Source: Mesorhizobium sp. WSM2240
GTDB lineage: Bacteria > Pseudomonadota > Alphaproteobacteria > Rhizobiales > Rhizobiaceae
Assembly: GCF_040438645.1 (NCBI RefSeq)
Contig: NZ_CP159256.1
Location: 496,001 to 560,000 of the forward strand
Direction: 5' to 3'
Length of the DNA stretch: 64,000 nucleotides
The notes under the pieces are model-generated. The model did not search any database. It saw nothing but the letters and a program-made list of their open reading frames with translations, and was not told the origin of the DNA. A program made the position numbers and the translations under genes. Shown here piece by piece: positions 18,079-26,994 of this stretch; within the stretch, counting starts at the first letter, position 1; the number at the start of each line of letters is the position of its first letter.

Positions 18079-19203
18079 ATGCCACGGCGCTGGGCGATCA
18101 ACGGGCGGTTTCTTTCTCAGCCGACGACCGGCGTCCAGCGCTATGCGGGCGAAATCGTGCGGGCGCTCGATTCCTGGATCGCCGAGCAGACGCCGCTCGC
18201 GCGCGGCCTGGAGGTGGAACTGTTGGTCCCGCCTGGAGCTGAAAGCCTTGAGCTTAAAGCCATCGAAATCCGGCAGGTCGGCGGCCTCCACGGCCACGTC
18301 TGGGAACAGGCGGCGCTTGCCGCCAGTTCCAAGGGAATCGGCCTGCTCAGCCTGTGCAACACCGGGCCGGTCGCCGCGAGCAAGCAGATCCTATGCATCC
18401 ATGACGCCAACGTTTGGAACGCCCCGCAGAGCTACTCCCTGGCGTTTCGCGCCCTCTATCGCGTGCTGCTGCCTGCTCTTGGACACGCGGCCTGGAGCGT
18501 CTCCACGGTATCGGCCTATTCTCTGGAGGAGATCATCCGCCACGCAATCGCCCCGGCAGGCAAGCTTTTCCTGGCCCCGAACGGTCATGAGCATGCGTTG
18601 CGGTGGAAGCCCGAGCACTCGGCCGAGACGCGGCTGGCGGCGTCGCGCGACACCATCGTGATGATCGGCAGCGTAGCGCCTCACAAGAATGCGGGGTTCA
18701 TATTGGACATGGCCGATCGCCTCGGCCGCGCAGGACTGAGGATCGCCATCGTTGGCATGTCGGATCCGCGCGTTTTCAGGTCCGGCCAATCGCGAGCCGA
18801 AGCGACAAACGTCCATTGGCTCGGACGCATTCCAGACCACCAGCTGGCGGCTCTGCTGAAGGATTCGATGTGCCTTGCCTTTCCTTCCCTGACCGAAGGT
18901 TTTGGTCTGCCCGCGCTGGAGGCGATGGCGATTGGCTGCCCGGTTGTCGTTTCCGACCGCGCGAGCCTGCCCGAAATCTGCGGCTGCGCGGCGCTCTTCG
19001 CCCCGCCCGATAATGCCGATGCATGGTTCGACAGCTTCATGCGGCTGCGCGCCTCGCCCGGCCTGCGCTTGCAGATGATCGGAAAAGGCCGGGCAATAGC
19101 TTCCAGGTTCAGCTGGAGGCGCACCGCCTCGCGCTATCTGGAGGCGATGGCCATCGCGGATGGCGTTCACGTCCAAGCTGGACTGGAATTGGAACTCACG
19201 TGA
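18079..19203 (+). CDS. Glycosyltransferase family 4, exopolysaccharide locus
   Basis: The 374-residue GT-B protein starts RRWAINGRFLSQPTTGVQRY and carries GKLFLAPNGHEHALRW and VMIGSVAPHKNAGF. The donor-binding motif SLTEGFGLPALEAMAIG includes the ExFGLPxxE signature. It has the same plan as the divergent gene at 16596. GAGGGGCGG precedes the ATG by about 5 bases. Its end overlaps the end of the convergent GT gene at 19196 by 8 bases. The donor sugar is unknown; GDP-mannose is available from the genes at 26995-30809. Cytoplasmic, acting on the lipid-linked repeat unit. Confidence 0.87.
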   Translation: MPRRWAINGRFLSQPTTGVQRYAGEIVRALDSWIAEQTPLARGLEVELLVPPGAESLELKAIEIRQVGGLHGHVWEQAALAASSKGIGLLSLCNTGPVAASKQILCIHDANVWNAPQSYSLAFRALYRVLLPALGHAAWSVSTVSAYSLEEIIRHAIAPAGKLFLAPNGHEHALRWKPEHSAETRLAASRDTIVMIGSVAPHKNAGFILDMADRLGRAGLRIAIVGMSDPRVFRSGQSRAEATNVHWLGRIPDHQLAALLKDSMCLAFPSLTEGFGLPALEAMAIGCPVVVSDRASLPEICGCAALFAPPDNADAWFDSFMRLRASPGLRLQMIGKGRAIASRFSWRRTASRYLEAMAIADGVHVQAGLELELT

Positions 19204-20404
19204 CGGCGTGGAGGGCCTGGACTTCCTCGAAGGACTCCAGGATCGCCCGATCAAAATTCTCCTCGGAAAACCGCCTCGCGTTCTGGGCGCAGGCGCGGGG
19301 TGTTATCATCTCGCCGCTTTCCTCGAAACGGTCCACCGCCTCCTTGATGTGATCGACCGTTTGCGCCTTAAACAGCACCCCCGTGGGGCTGGCAGACGAT
19401 CCCAGGCGCTGCACGATATCTGCCGCGCCGCCGCGGCCAAATGCGATCAGCGGCGTCCCGCACGCTTGCGCCTCAGCCAGCGCTATGCCGAAATCCTCGC
19501 AGCCTGCAAAGACCATCGCCTTTGCCCGCGCCAGCATGTCCACATACTCCTTGCGGGGCAGGAAACCCGAAAAGGTGACGTTCGGTCCGGCCAGCGCCCG
19601 CAGATTGGCTGATTGCTGGCCTTCGCCAACGACGATCAGCCGCCGCGACGGCATTTCGTTGAATGCCTGGATGACAAGATCGGTGCGCTTGTAAGGCGCG
19701 AGGAAGGACGCAGAAACATAATAGTCGTCCTTGTCCTCCACGCACGGCAACTCGTCCAAGGCGACCGGCGGGTAAACGACGCGGGCGTCGCGCCCGTAAA
19801 TGTGCTGAATACGGGAGCGGACATAATTCGAGTTCGCCAGCATCAGGTCCGGACCGTGAGCGGTCCTGGTGTCCCACGTCCTCAGGCGATGCAGCATGTA
19901 CCGATAAAGCATTCCCTTCGGGCCAAAGCCCAGTCTCCCCTGTTGAAGATAGGAAAACTGCTCGTCCCAGGCGTAGCGGACAGGACTGTGCACATAACAA
20001 AGATGTGGCTGATCCGGCCTGGTGATCACGCCGCGCGAGAAGGCGGCCGAGGACGAGATGACCGCGTCATAGCCCGTCACGTCGAACTGTTCGATCAGGA
20101 AGGGGCAGAAGAAAAAAAGCGACCGGTAGAATTTCTGCACCATCGGGATCCGGTTGGCCGCAGACGCATGGAATTCCACATCTTTGAAATACTGCTCCTT
20201 TATCTCGGCGGGCAGGAAGTCGAAAAGCGTGAAGATTTCCGCCTTCGGGAACTGCTTGCAGATTTGCGCGAGCACGCGTTCGCCGCCCCGAAAGGTCGGG
20301 CACCAGTCATGCACAACTGCGATCGCCGCCTCGCGGCCGGCCGCAATTTCCGGCAATTTGGTCGAAAAAATCGTCGGTCTGGCGTCGATCCGTTCATGGC
20401 GCAT
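19196..20404 (-). CDS. Glycosyltransferase family 4, exopolysaccharide locus
   Basis: The 402-residue product begins at ATG 20404. It has an N-terminal GT4-type fold (IAVVHDWCPTFRGGERVLAQ), typical of mannosyl- and rhamnosyltransferases in exopolysaccharide loci, and the middle signature SNYVRSRIQHIYGRDARVVY. The donor domain shows YYVSASFLAPYKRTDLVIQA, then CEDFGIALAEAQACGTPLIA (the E-x7-E region). A longer start at 20518 adds a Trp/Arg-rich leader and is unlikely. It is convergent with the GT at 18079 and divergent from the GT2 gene at 20686. Sugar and linkage unknown. Confidence 0.87.
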   Translation of the reverse strand: MRHERIDARPTIFSTKLPEIAAGREAAIAVVHDWCPTFRGGERVLAQICKQFPKAEIFTLFDFLPAEIKEQYFKDVEFHASAANRIPMVQKFYRSLFFFCPFLIEQFDVTGYDAVISSSAAFSRGVITRPDQPHLCYVHSPVRYAWDEQFSYLQQGRLGFGPKGMLYRYMLHRLRTWDTRTAHGPDLMLANSNYVRSRIQHIYGRDARVVYPPVALDELPCVEDKDDYYVSASFLAPYKRTDLVIQAFNEMPSRRLIVVGEGQQSANLRALAGPNVTFSGFLPRKEYVDMLARAKAMVFAGCEDFGIALAEAQACGTPLIAFGRGGAADIVQRLGSSASPTGVLFKAQTVDHIKEAVDRFEESGEMITPRACAQNARRFSEENFDRAILESFEEVQALHAVT

Positions 20405-20685
20405 GGCGAATGTCCTCGTCGCGCCTGGTCGGGTCCCTTGACGCCCCAAGCACTTGCGCCAGTTTCGGATCGGGCCCATGGACCAACAAGCTGTCCGATC
20501 GGCTAGGAGCGGCCGCACCTGCGCAAAGGGCTCATCCCTAAGGCTGTGCCGCTACGCCCGCGCGAGGCAGCGGTTACTCCCAAAGCCGGTGCCAAGGGCG
20601 ATGGGCAACGCCCCCTGCCTCCTTTTTTGCAGGCTGTCCGGCGCGGCGCGCAGGGCTAGGCTCCTTGCTGCAGGACGGAGCCAGC
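20405..20685. promoter_or_regulatory. Divergent intergenic region between two glycosyltransferase genes
   Basis: The 281 bases separate the GT4 start at 20404 (minus) and the GT2 start at 20686 (plus) and must hold both promoters. GGACGGAG lies 6 bases before ATG 20686. I see no specific operator. Confidence 0.35.
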
Positions 20686-21558
20686 ATGAAGCTCGCATTG
20701 ATAATTCCGACACTCGGCCGCCCCCGGCAGGTGCTGCGCCTGCTCGCGCATCTGGCGCGCCAGTCCAGGCTGCCGGATGAAGTCATCGTGTCGGCGCCGG
20801 ACTCGTCGCACGTCGATATACCCGAAACCTCACCCTTTCCCGTCTCGCTTGCCCTTGGCAGCCGCGGTCTTGCGGTGCAACGGAACGCCGCGATGGCGCC
20901 GGCGCTCGGCCGCTTCGACATCATCACCTTCTTCGACGACGACTTTGTGCCTGCCGACGACTATCTCGAGCTGGTCGAAAGGTCCTTTACCGACCATCAT
21001 GGCTGGGCGGTGATCATGGGACGGGTGGTCAGGGATGGAGCCAGCAACGCCGGTCTGACCTGGGACGATGCGGCCGCTGCGCTCGGCGCCTCACACGAGG
21101 ACAAGCCCGTCAGGGCGCCAGTGGTCGACCATGTCGGGGCGTACGGCTGCAACATGTCAATCCGCGCCCGTCTCGTCGGAGATCTGCGCTTCGACGAACG
21201 CCTTGTGCTGTATGGTTGGCAGGAGGATATCGACTTCACGAGCCAGTTGCGGTCGCGCGGGCGCGTGGTCTGCGTCAATGCCATAAGAGGCGTCCATCTG
21301 GGTCTTAAGGCCGGGCGCGTCAGCGGCAAGCGGTTCGGCTATTCGCAGGTCGCCAATCCGATCTACCTCGTTCTGAAGGGATCCGTCCCGGCGAGCTTCG
21401 CGCTGCCCCTGATGGGCCGCAACGTCATCGCCAACCTGGCCCGCAGCCTCTGGCCCGAAACATATGTCGATCGCCGCGGCCGGCTGCGCGGCAATCTACT
21501 GGCCATAGCGCACGTGCTCAGCGGGCGCATCGAGCCCGAATACATCCTCAAGATCTAG
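20686..21558 (+). CDS. Glycosyltransferase family 2, exopolysaccharide locus
   Basis: The 290-residue product has a GT-A fold: ALIIPTLGRPRQVLRLLAHL at the start, the metal/nucleotide motif FFDDDFVPADDYLEL (DDD-type), and the catalytic-loop region VLYGWQEDIDFTSQLRSRG with its WQEDxDF signature. There are no membrane segments, so it is a soluble or peripheral enzyme. It opens a plus-strand unit with the ExoF-like export gene 12 bases downstream, so it very likely acts in the same exopolysaccharide. Donor unknown. The start was chosen for GGACGGAG 6 bases upstream. Confidence 0.87.
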   Translation: MKLALIIPTLGRPRQVLRLLAHLARQSRLPDEVIVSAPDSSHVDIPETSPFPVSLALGSRGLAVQRNAAMAPALGRFDIITFFDDDFVPADDYLELVERSFTDHHGWAVIMGRVVRDGASNAGLTWDDAAAALGASHEDKPVRAPVVDHVGAYGCNMSIRARLVGDLRFDERLVLYGWQEDIDFTSQLRSRGRVVCVNAIRGVHLGLKAGRVSGKRFGYSQVANPIYLVLKGSVPASFALPLMGRNVIANLARSLWPETYVDRRGRLRGNLLAIAHVLSGRIEPEYILKI

Positions 21559-21570
21559 CGGGTGCATGTG

Positions 21571-22953
21571 ATGATTCCGAAATTATCTGCAATAGCCGCA
21601 CGTCCCACCCAGTTTCGTTTCTCAGTGCTAAAGCGGCTTGCCCTCGCCAGTGCCGTTTCTATCGTAGTGGCGGCGCACCCGCAACCGCTGCCCGCGGGCG
21701 AATATCTTCTAGGCCCACAAGACAAGGTTCGGCTCAAGATCTACGAGTGGCGGCCATCGCGCGACGTGATCTTTGAATGGACCGCGCTGAATGACGAATT
21801 CGTCGTTGGCGCGGACGGGACGCTCTTCCTTCCCTTCGCCGGCCAGGTCGAGGCGCAAGGAACCGCCACCAGCGAGCTCGCCGGCGCGATTTCTGACCGC
21901 CTGATGCAGCAGATGGGTCTCGGACGCAGACCCGACGTTGCCGTCGAGATCGTTCAGTTCAGGCCCTTCTACATAGTCGGCCACGTCACACAACCTGGCG
22001 AATTCCCCTACCGGCCAGGCCTGACGGTCCTGCAGGCGATCGGCATAGCGGGTGGGCTGCGGACCCGCGAGGAAAACATTTCCCGGCTGGAGCGCGAAGT
22101 GATTGCGGCGCGCGGCGACGTTGGTCTTCTTGAACTCACCCACATCAGCCTTCTGGCCCGCAAGGCCAGATTGGAGGCAGAGCTTGCAGACAGCAAGCAG
22201 ATCAGCTTTCCCGCCGCGCTGACGCAACGCAGCACCGAAGGCTCGGTCGCACTGTTGATGCAACAGGAACGTATGATCTTCGATGCCCGCACCGACGGGC
22301 TGAGAACGCAGCTGCGTTCGCTCAGCGAATTGAGGGAATTTCTCGAGAAGGAATTGGCGTCGCTGGAAACCCAGCTTACCTTTCATGACAAGCAGGTCGC
22401 ACTGATCCAGCAGGAATTGTCCGGCGTTTCCTCGCTGGTCCAAAAGGGCCTCGCCGCCGCGCCAAGGGAGCTGGCGCTGGAACGCACCCTTGCCCAGATC
22501 CAGAGCGACAGGCTGACGGCGCAAACCTCGCTCCTGCGCGCGCGCCAGGAGATCAGCAGAACCGACATTGCGATAGTCGATCTTCGCAACCGGCGGGCCA
22601 ATGAGGTGGCTGAAACGCTGCGCGAAACGCAAACGCAGCTGAACGAGATCACCAGGAGGGCCGATACGGCCGTGCAGTTGCTCCACGAGTCGGAGATCAC
22701 TGCCCCGGCACTGCTGGCCATGAGGACCCGCTCGGAAAGGGTCCAGCCCGTCTACAAGATCGTTCGCACCACAGGAACCGGGCCGACCGAATTCATTGCC
22801 GACGAAACAACCCCGATCGAACCGGGCGACTCCGTCAAGATCGAAATTCCGTTGCCGCAGTCCGCCATTTCCGCCGCTCACCCAGCTGCGCCTGATTTGA
22901 CGCGGCCCGTGACCAGCCCGGCCGCGGCGCTGGACGCTGCGGGCACCAACTGA
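21571..22953 (+). CDS. exoF: ExoF-like polysaccharide export protein
   Basis: The 460-residue product has a signal peptide (ALASAVSIVVAAHPQPLPAG), then a polysaccharide export (PES/Wza-like) domain starting EYLLGPQDKVRLKIYEW, and a SLBB-like block (FRPFYIVGHVTQPGEFPYRP, then GLTVLQAIGIAGG). Next come about 200 residues of coiled coil (residues 190-370) and a C-terminal SLBB-like piece (YKIVRTTGTG, IEPGDSVKIEIPLP). This is the layout of Sinorhizobium ExoF, an outer-membrane/periplasmic partner of ExoP in exopolysaccharide export. It follows the GT2 gene closely in an apparent operon. ATG 21571 is used; GTG 21562 is possible. Confidence 0.85.
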   Translation: MIPKLSAIAARPTQFRFSVLKRLALASAVSIVVAAHPQPLPAGEYLLGPQDKVRLKIYEWRPSRDVIFEWTALNDEFVVGADGTLFLPFAGQVEAQGTATSELAGAISDRLMQQMGLGRRPDVAVEIVQFRPFYIVGHVTQPGEFPYRPGLTVLQAIGIAGGLRTREENISRLEREVIAARGDVGLLELTHISLLARKARLEAELADSKQISFPAALTQRSTEGSVALLMQQERMIFDARTDGLRTQLRSLSELREFLEKELASLETQLTFHDKQVALIQQELSGVSSLVQKGLAAAPRELALERTLAQIQSDRLTAQTSLLRARQEISRTDIAIVDLRNRRANEVAETLRETQTQLNEITRRADTAVQLLHESEITAPALLAMRTRSERVQPVYKIVRTTGTGPTEFIADETTPIEPGDSVKIEIPLPQSAISAAHPAAPDLTRPVTSPAAALDAAGTN

Positions 22954-23117
22954 CCAGGCCCTCTCAGTTCGCCAAACGCGCCTTTCCGCGTACAAGCGCG
23001 CCTCTCCATCCCATTTTCCACGCGGCGCCTGTTGACAGATCGTCGCCGCGCACGATTTCCAGTTAAATTCTCATGCGAATCCCTCTAGTAGTCGCGAGGG
23101 GATTGTAGGGGGCGTCC

Positions 23118-23384
23118 GTGGGACGTCTGGAGAGTCCAGTGCTGATGAGCGTATTGGCCGTGGCGGCCACAGGAGTCCTGTTGGGCCTGCGCTATAAGGC
23201 GCCAGCCCTCATCGCCGTGACCACGGTGATGGTCCTGGCGATCCTGGCCTGGAACGGCTTGGGCCTGTCCCCCTCCGTGGCCTTCTCTTCCCTGGTGATT
23301 TTGGTGCTTGCGCTTCAGTCCGGATACGTCATCGGGGTCTGGCTGGCGATCGCCTGGCGCCGCCATGCCGAAAACGGGAGGTGA
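23118..23384 (+). CDS. Small membrane protein of the exopolysaccharide locus
   Basis: The 88-residue product has three hydrophobic segments (MSVLAVAATGVLLGL, LIAVTTVMVLAILAWNGLGL, LVILVLALQSGYVIGVWLAI) and a basic tail (AWRRHAENGR). It starts with GTG 23118 after AGGGGG; ATG 23145 is an alternative. It lies between exoF and the convergent exoY. Rhizobial exopolysaccharide clusters often carry such a small integral membrane protein near exoF/exoY (ExoX-like regulators of ExoY are about this size), but I see no decisive match. A role in controlling the initiating transferase is possible. Confidence 0.6.
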   Translation: MGRLESPVLMSVLAVAATGVLLGLRYKAPALIAVTTVMVLAILAWNGLGLSPSVAFSSLVILVLALQSGYVIGVWLAIAWRRHAENGR

Positions 23385-23394
23385 CCGGCCCGAA

Positions 23395-24243
23395 CTATGA
23401 GGCTCGGTCGAAACGCATGACCGCAATCACCGTTCGCAACATGATGACAAGGTCCAACCACAGCGACCAGTTGCGCACATAGTGGCTATCGAGCGATACG
23501 CGCTCGGCATAGTCGGTGCTGCTGCGTCCCGACACCTGCCACAGTCCGGTCAGGCCGGGCCTGGCTTGAAGGTACTCGCCCACATGAGATCCGTAGCGAC
23601 CGAGCTCGTCCTGGACAATCGGTCGTGGTCCAACGCAGCTCATCTCGCCGCGAAGCACATTGAACAGTTGCGGCAGCTCGTCCAGGCTCGATTTCCTGAG
23701 CATCTGCCCAAGCGGCGTTACGCGAGGATCATTCCTGAGCTTCCTGAATTCCTCCCATTCCCTGGCGGCATCCGGGTTCTTGGCCAGGTGCTGGTTCAGC
23801 ACTTCTGCGGAATTAGCGACCATGGAACGGAATTTGTAGCAGTTGAACGGCTTTCCGCCCAAGCCCACGCGCGTGTGGGAAAACACCGTCGGTCGGCCGA
23901 GCGTCATTTTGATCAGGAGCGCCACCAAAAGCATCACGGGAGCGGCAAGGACCAAAGCGGTGGCGGCGATGAGCACATCGGCCACCCGCTTGGACCAACC
24001 ACCAAGGGGTCGTTGCAAGTACGCTCCCGCGTTTCCGGCTGGCGACGGTCTATCAGGGTCCGAGGCGACCTCGGCCATGGCCATCTGGGAAACGGTCGAA
24101 AATCCTTGATGCAAGGGCATGGATCCGTCCAAGGAGGGGGGGCTCTGGTGCTGCATAGCCACGGGGGACGGCGCACCGAGCCATGAAACGAGATGCCGGG
24201 GCCGATTGTCAAAAGCATCCATGGTCATGGCATTGCTGTCCAC
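23395..24243 (-). CDS. exoY: ExoY-like initiating sugar-phosphate transferase
   Basis: The 282-residue product has a variable N-terminus, one hydrophobic segment (VADVLIAATALVLAAPVMLL, a re-entrant helix) and a C-terminal bacterial sugar transferase domain (PF02397). The domain shows GKPFNCYKFRSM, LGQMLRKSSLDELPQLFNVL, the catalytic Asp-Glu pair, GEMSCVGPRP and ARPGLTGLWQVSGRS. These enzymes move a hexose-1-phosphate (galactose-1-P in ExoY) from UDP-sugar to undecaprenyl phosphate and start each repeat unit. It starts with GTG 24243; ATG 24228 or 24222 are alternatives. The next gene on this strand (ExoP-like) lies upstream, 132 bases away. Confidence 0.9.
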   Translation of the reverse strand: MDSNAMTMDAFDNRPRHLVSWLGAPSPVAMQHQSPPSLDGSMPLHQGFSTVSQMAMAEVASDPDRPSPAGNAGAYLQRPLGGWSKRVADVLIAATALVLAAPVMLLVALLIKMTLGRPTVFSHTRVGLGGKPFNCYKFRSMVANSAEVLNQHLAKNPDAAREWEEFRKLRNDPRVTPLGQMLRKSSLDELPQLFNVLRGEMSCVGPRPIVQDELGRYGSHVGEYLQARPGLTGLWQVSGRSSTDYAERVSLDSHYVRNWSLWLDLVIMLRTVIAVMRFDRAS

Positions 24244-24375
24244 GTTGCGCCTTTACGCACACCATCCCAAGCTATGCCTCTAGTCGGCAAGAAGGGCAAA
24301 GGTTGTAGCGCTACCATTGCAAGCCTACGCCCTAATCCCAAGGCATTAGCCCTCTACCCGCATTGCCGAAGCCGC

Positions 24376-26196
24376 CTAGGCGCGGCGCTTGGCCGGCGCG
24401 GCGCGGACATTGGTGAGCAGCACGCCGAGGATTGTGGTCCTGCTTGCCTTGACGGTGCTGGCGAGTTCGCGAAGCGTATCGATGTGGGTCCTGCCCCACT
24501 CGGCCGCCATGACGACGCCGTCCAGCGCGGACCCGGCGGCCAGGCCGTCGGAACCATTGGCCAGGGTCGGAAGATCGACAATGACGATGTCATAGGCGTG
24601 GAGATCGGCAAGAAGCGCTTGCAGTGTGCGTGGGGCCAGAAGGTTCTTTGCTTTCACCACCCAGACTGGCAAGATGTCGAACGTGCGCCCAGGCGCGGTG
24701 ATAATGTTGACGCTGATGGGGTCCATGCATTTTGGACGATGCTCGTCGAAGCTTTCCCGGCCGAGCAATCGCGCCGTCAGTTCAGGGCAGTGGAGGTCAG
24801 CGTCGATGACCAGCGTGCGCAGGCCCGACGCCGCGTAAAGCGTCGCCAGATTGCTCGCAAATGCGCTTTTCATATCGCCAGGCGTGGCGGCGGTAACGCC
24901 CAGGCACCTTATCGGATGGACAGTGTCGGAAAGGCTGATGGCGGTCTTGACTCGTCTCATCGCGTGGCTGAAGCGCGACTGCGGCGCGCTTGCCACCTCG
25001 TCGGGGCGGCGCGGCAATTGCCTCCTGCCGGTCGGCGGCAGCTCGCCGATGCAATCGAGGCCCAGCTGTTCGCGTATCTGTCGCGGCGATCTTACGGTCC
25101 AGTCGAATGTGTGGCGCAGGAACGCCAATCCGATACCTGCCATGATGCCTGCGAGCGCGCCGAACGCAAGCACGAGCTTCGGCCGCGGCGCGCTCGGGTA
25201 GAGCGGGGGCGCCGCCGCCGTGATCACGCGCGCGTCGGCGACCGGATAGGACTGCTGGCTGACGGAATTGGTGTAGGCATTCAGGAAGCTCTCATACATC
25301 TTGCTGTAGGTGTCGGCCGTCACTTCCAGTTCCTCCAGCGTGGGCGCTTGTTCCTCGCCCTCGGGTGGCAAATCATCGCGCGCGCTAACACTGTAGTCGT
25401 GCCTCGAGCGGAATTCCTGCGCTTCCTGGGTTGCTGCGTTCATCTGGGCGCGCAGCTCCTGCAGACGCTTTTCAAGCCAGGCGCCGCCCTGCTTGGCAGC
25501 CTCGGCCTTGGTCTCGATCTGTTCACGAACGAAGGCCTCGGAGGTGGCGTTTGCAATCTTTGCGGCGGCCTCAGGATCGAGCGAAAAAAATGATATATTA
25601 ATCGCGTACGACACCCCGACCCGCCACACGTCGAGACCCTTCCGGAAAATCTCCATTGTGCGCCGCTTGCGTTCGAATTCACTCAATGGTGTTGGGGGCG
25701 TGGACGATGCGCTTTCGGGCACAAGAGCTCCGATCCCAGAAACCCACGCCCCATCCAGCCCGAGCGTCTCGAAAACGATCGCCTCCAATTTGCGAAACCG
25801 ATCGCCGATCGTGGGTGTATGAGGTCGGTTGAAGCTCGGGTCGTTGACGAGATCGAGCTGGTCGATGACCATCGCCGCGATCTTTTCCGACTTCATCACG
25901 GCGATCTGGCTTTCCACCTGCGCCGTATCGAGCGACAGGTTCACCTCAGCCGCCTGCTGCTGCAGGAGGTAAGGCAGTTTCGGCTCAATCAGGATCTGCG
26001 TCGTTGCTGTGAAGACCCGATAGGTGGTGGCGTTGTAGAACCAGGCCAGCCCTAGCGCGACGGCGACACACCCCGCGATTAAGCGCAAATAACGCCTCAG
26101 AAACTCCGTGATGTCGGAAAGCCCGATAAACTCCTGAACGGCGGAGTTTTGCTGGTCGCCGGCAGGCGACCATTGGCTGTCGAGCACACGGTCCAT
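24376..26196 (-). CDS. exoP: ExoP-like chain-length/export protein with degenerate kinase domain
   Basis: The 606-residue product has a Wzz domain with a first membrane helix (LIAGCVAVALGLAWFY), a long periplasmic coiled part (about residues 70-380), and a second helix (LVLAFGALAGIMAGIGLAFL). The cytoplasmic BY-kinase-like domain follows: GVTAATPGDMKSAFASNLAT, TLVIDADLHCPE, YDIVIVDLPTL. It is a polysaccharide co-polymerase that sets chain length and couples polymerisation to export. The Walker A is altered (GDMKSA instead of GEGKST), and the usual C-terminal Tyr cluster is absent, so kinase activity is doubtful. The second of two adjacent ATGs (26196) has GGAGG at the better distance. Confidence 0.88.
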   Translation of the reverse strand: MDRVLDSQWSPAGDQQNSAVQEFIGLSDITEFLRRYLRLIAGCVAVALGLAWFYNATTYRVFTATTQILIEPKLPYLLQQQAAEVNLSLDTAQVESQIAVMKSEKIAAMVIDQLDLVNDPSFNRPHTPTIGDRFRKLEAIVFETLGLDGAWVSGIGALVPESASSTPPTPLSEFERKRRTMEIFRKGLDVWRVGVSYAINISFFSLDPEAAAKIANATSEAFVREQIETKAEAAKQGGAWLEKRLQELRAQMNAATQEAQEFRSRHDYSVSARDDLPPEGEEQAPTLEELEVTADTYSKMYESFLNAYTNSVSQQSYPVADARVITAAAPPLYPSAPRPKLVLAFGALAGIMAGIGLAFLRHTFDWTVRSPRQIREQLGLDCIGELPPTGRRQLPRRPDEVASAPQSRFSHAMRRVKTAISLSDTVHPIRCLGVTAATPGDMKSAFASNLATLYAASGLRTLVIDADLHCPELTARLLGRESFDEHRPKCMDPISVNIITAPGRTFDILPVWVVKAKNLLAPRTLQALLADLHAYDIVIVDLPTLANGSDGLAAGSALDGVVMAAEWGRTHIDTLRELASTVKASRTTILGVLLTNVRAAPAKRRA

Positions 26197-26325
26197 CATT
26201 CCTCCGCGCTCGGCTCTTGCACGCAACTTAGCCTGCAGCTCCCCCTCGGGGGCCGGACAATCTGCTCCTGGCGATCGGCAAAACTGCGCATCTTTGGCAA
26301 GGCCCTGTCTCCCAGCTGCCAAACT

Positions 26326-26754
26326 TTACGCCTGTGCGTCGTGAGGTAAACGCCGCCAAACGGCGTATGGGCTTGCGCCCGCAAGCGTCTCTGATCGCTT
26401 GTTTCTTGCTCGATCCGCCCGATCGTCGCGCTGGCGCAGCCGCGCCAATTCCCTTCTGGTTCTGTTTACAAATTTGCGCTTCAGCTTCGCCAATGCAAAT
26501 CGCTCGCGACGGTGTTCCATCGCCTCTGTCAGCGCATCGAGCCGCGCCGATATCTGCTCCTGATCCTCGCCATTTTCGAGGGCCTCGAAAGCAAAAGCCG
26601 CACAGGCGGCTATTCTTTCATTCGCACCCGCAAGCGCTTCCAATTCACGGTCAAGATCGCGGCCCAGCTTGACTAGCAGGTGATCCAAGCGCTCGAATTG
26701 AGCGTTCTCCGCTTCCCGACGAAATAAATGGCCTATTGCAGTGATCAGCGACAT
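26326..26754 (-). CDS. Small coiled-coil hypothetical protein
   Basis: The 142-residue product starts MSLITAIGHLFRREAENAQF. It is almost wholly helical, with long charged heptads (DRELEALAGANERIAACAAF, then DALTEAMEHRRERFALAKLK) and a very basic end (RTRRELARLRQRDDRADRAR). There is no signal peptide or membrane segment. It lies upstream of the ExoP-like gene on the same strand with 129 bases between, and divergent from the phosphomannomutase gene. Function unknown; a protein partner or an RNA/DNA-binding role is equally possible. Confidence 0.5.
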   Translation of the reverse strand: MSLITAIGHLFRREAENAQFERLDHLLVKLGRDLDRELEALAGANERIAACAAFAFEALENGEDQEQISARLDALTEAMEHRRERFALAKLKRKFVNRTRRELARLRQRDDRADRARNKRSETLAGASPYAVWRRLPHDAQA

Positions 26755-26994
26755 TGTCCGGCTAGGCTGGTAAACATCAAAAACGCCTTTCGAGGCAGTC
26801 CTGATTCGCACCACGCGCGGCGCAAACCGCAGAATACAGGAGCCGCAGCCATCGACGAGCCATCCCTTTGGCTATGGGCCGGCTTGCTCCGATGTGATTA
26901 AGAGGCGTAGAGGCGTGCTCCCGAAGCAGGGCGATGCAGCCGAAATCATGATGTTGTCCGGCGACAGAGGCGTGGTAGGACTGGATAACGCAAT

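Noticed and set aside
24193..25593. A 466-codon plus-strand frame over the exoP-like gene
   Set aside because: It is fully antisense to a well-supported Wzz/kinase gene and rich in Arg and His. It is a shadow of high-GC codon use.
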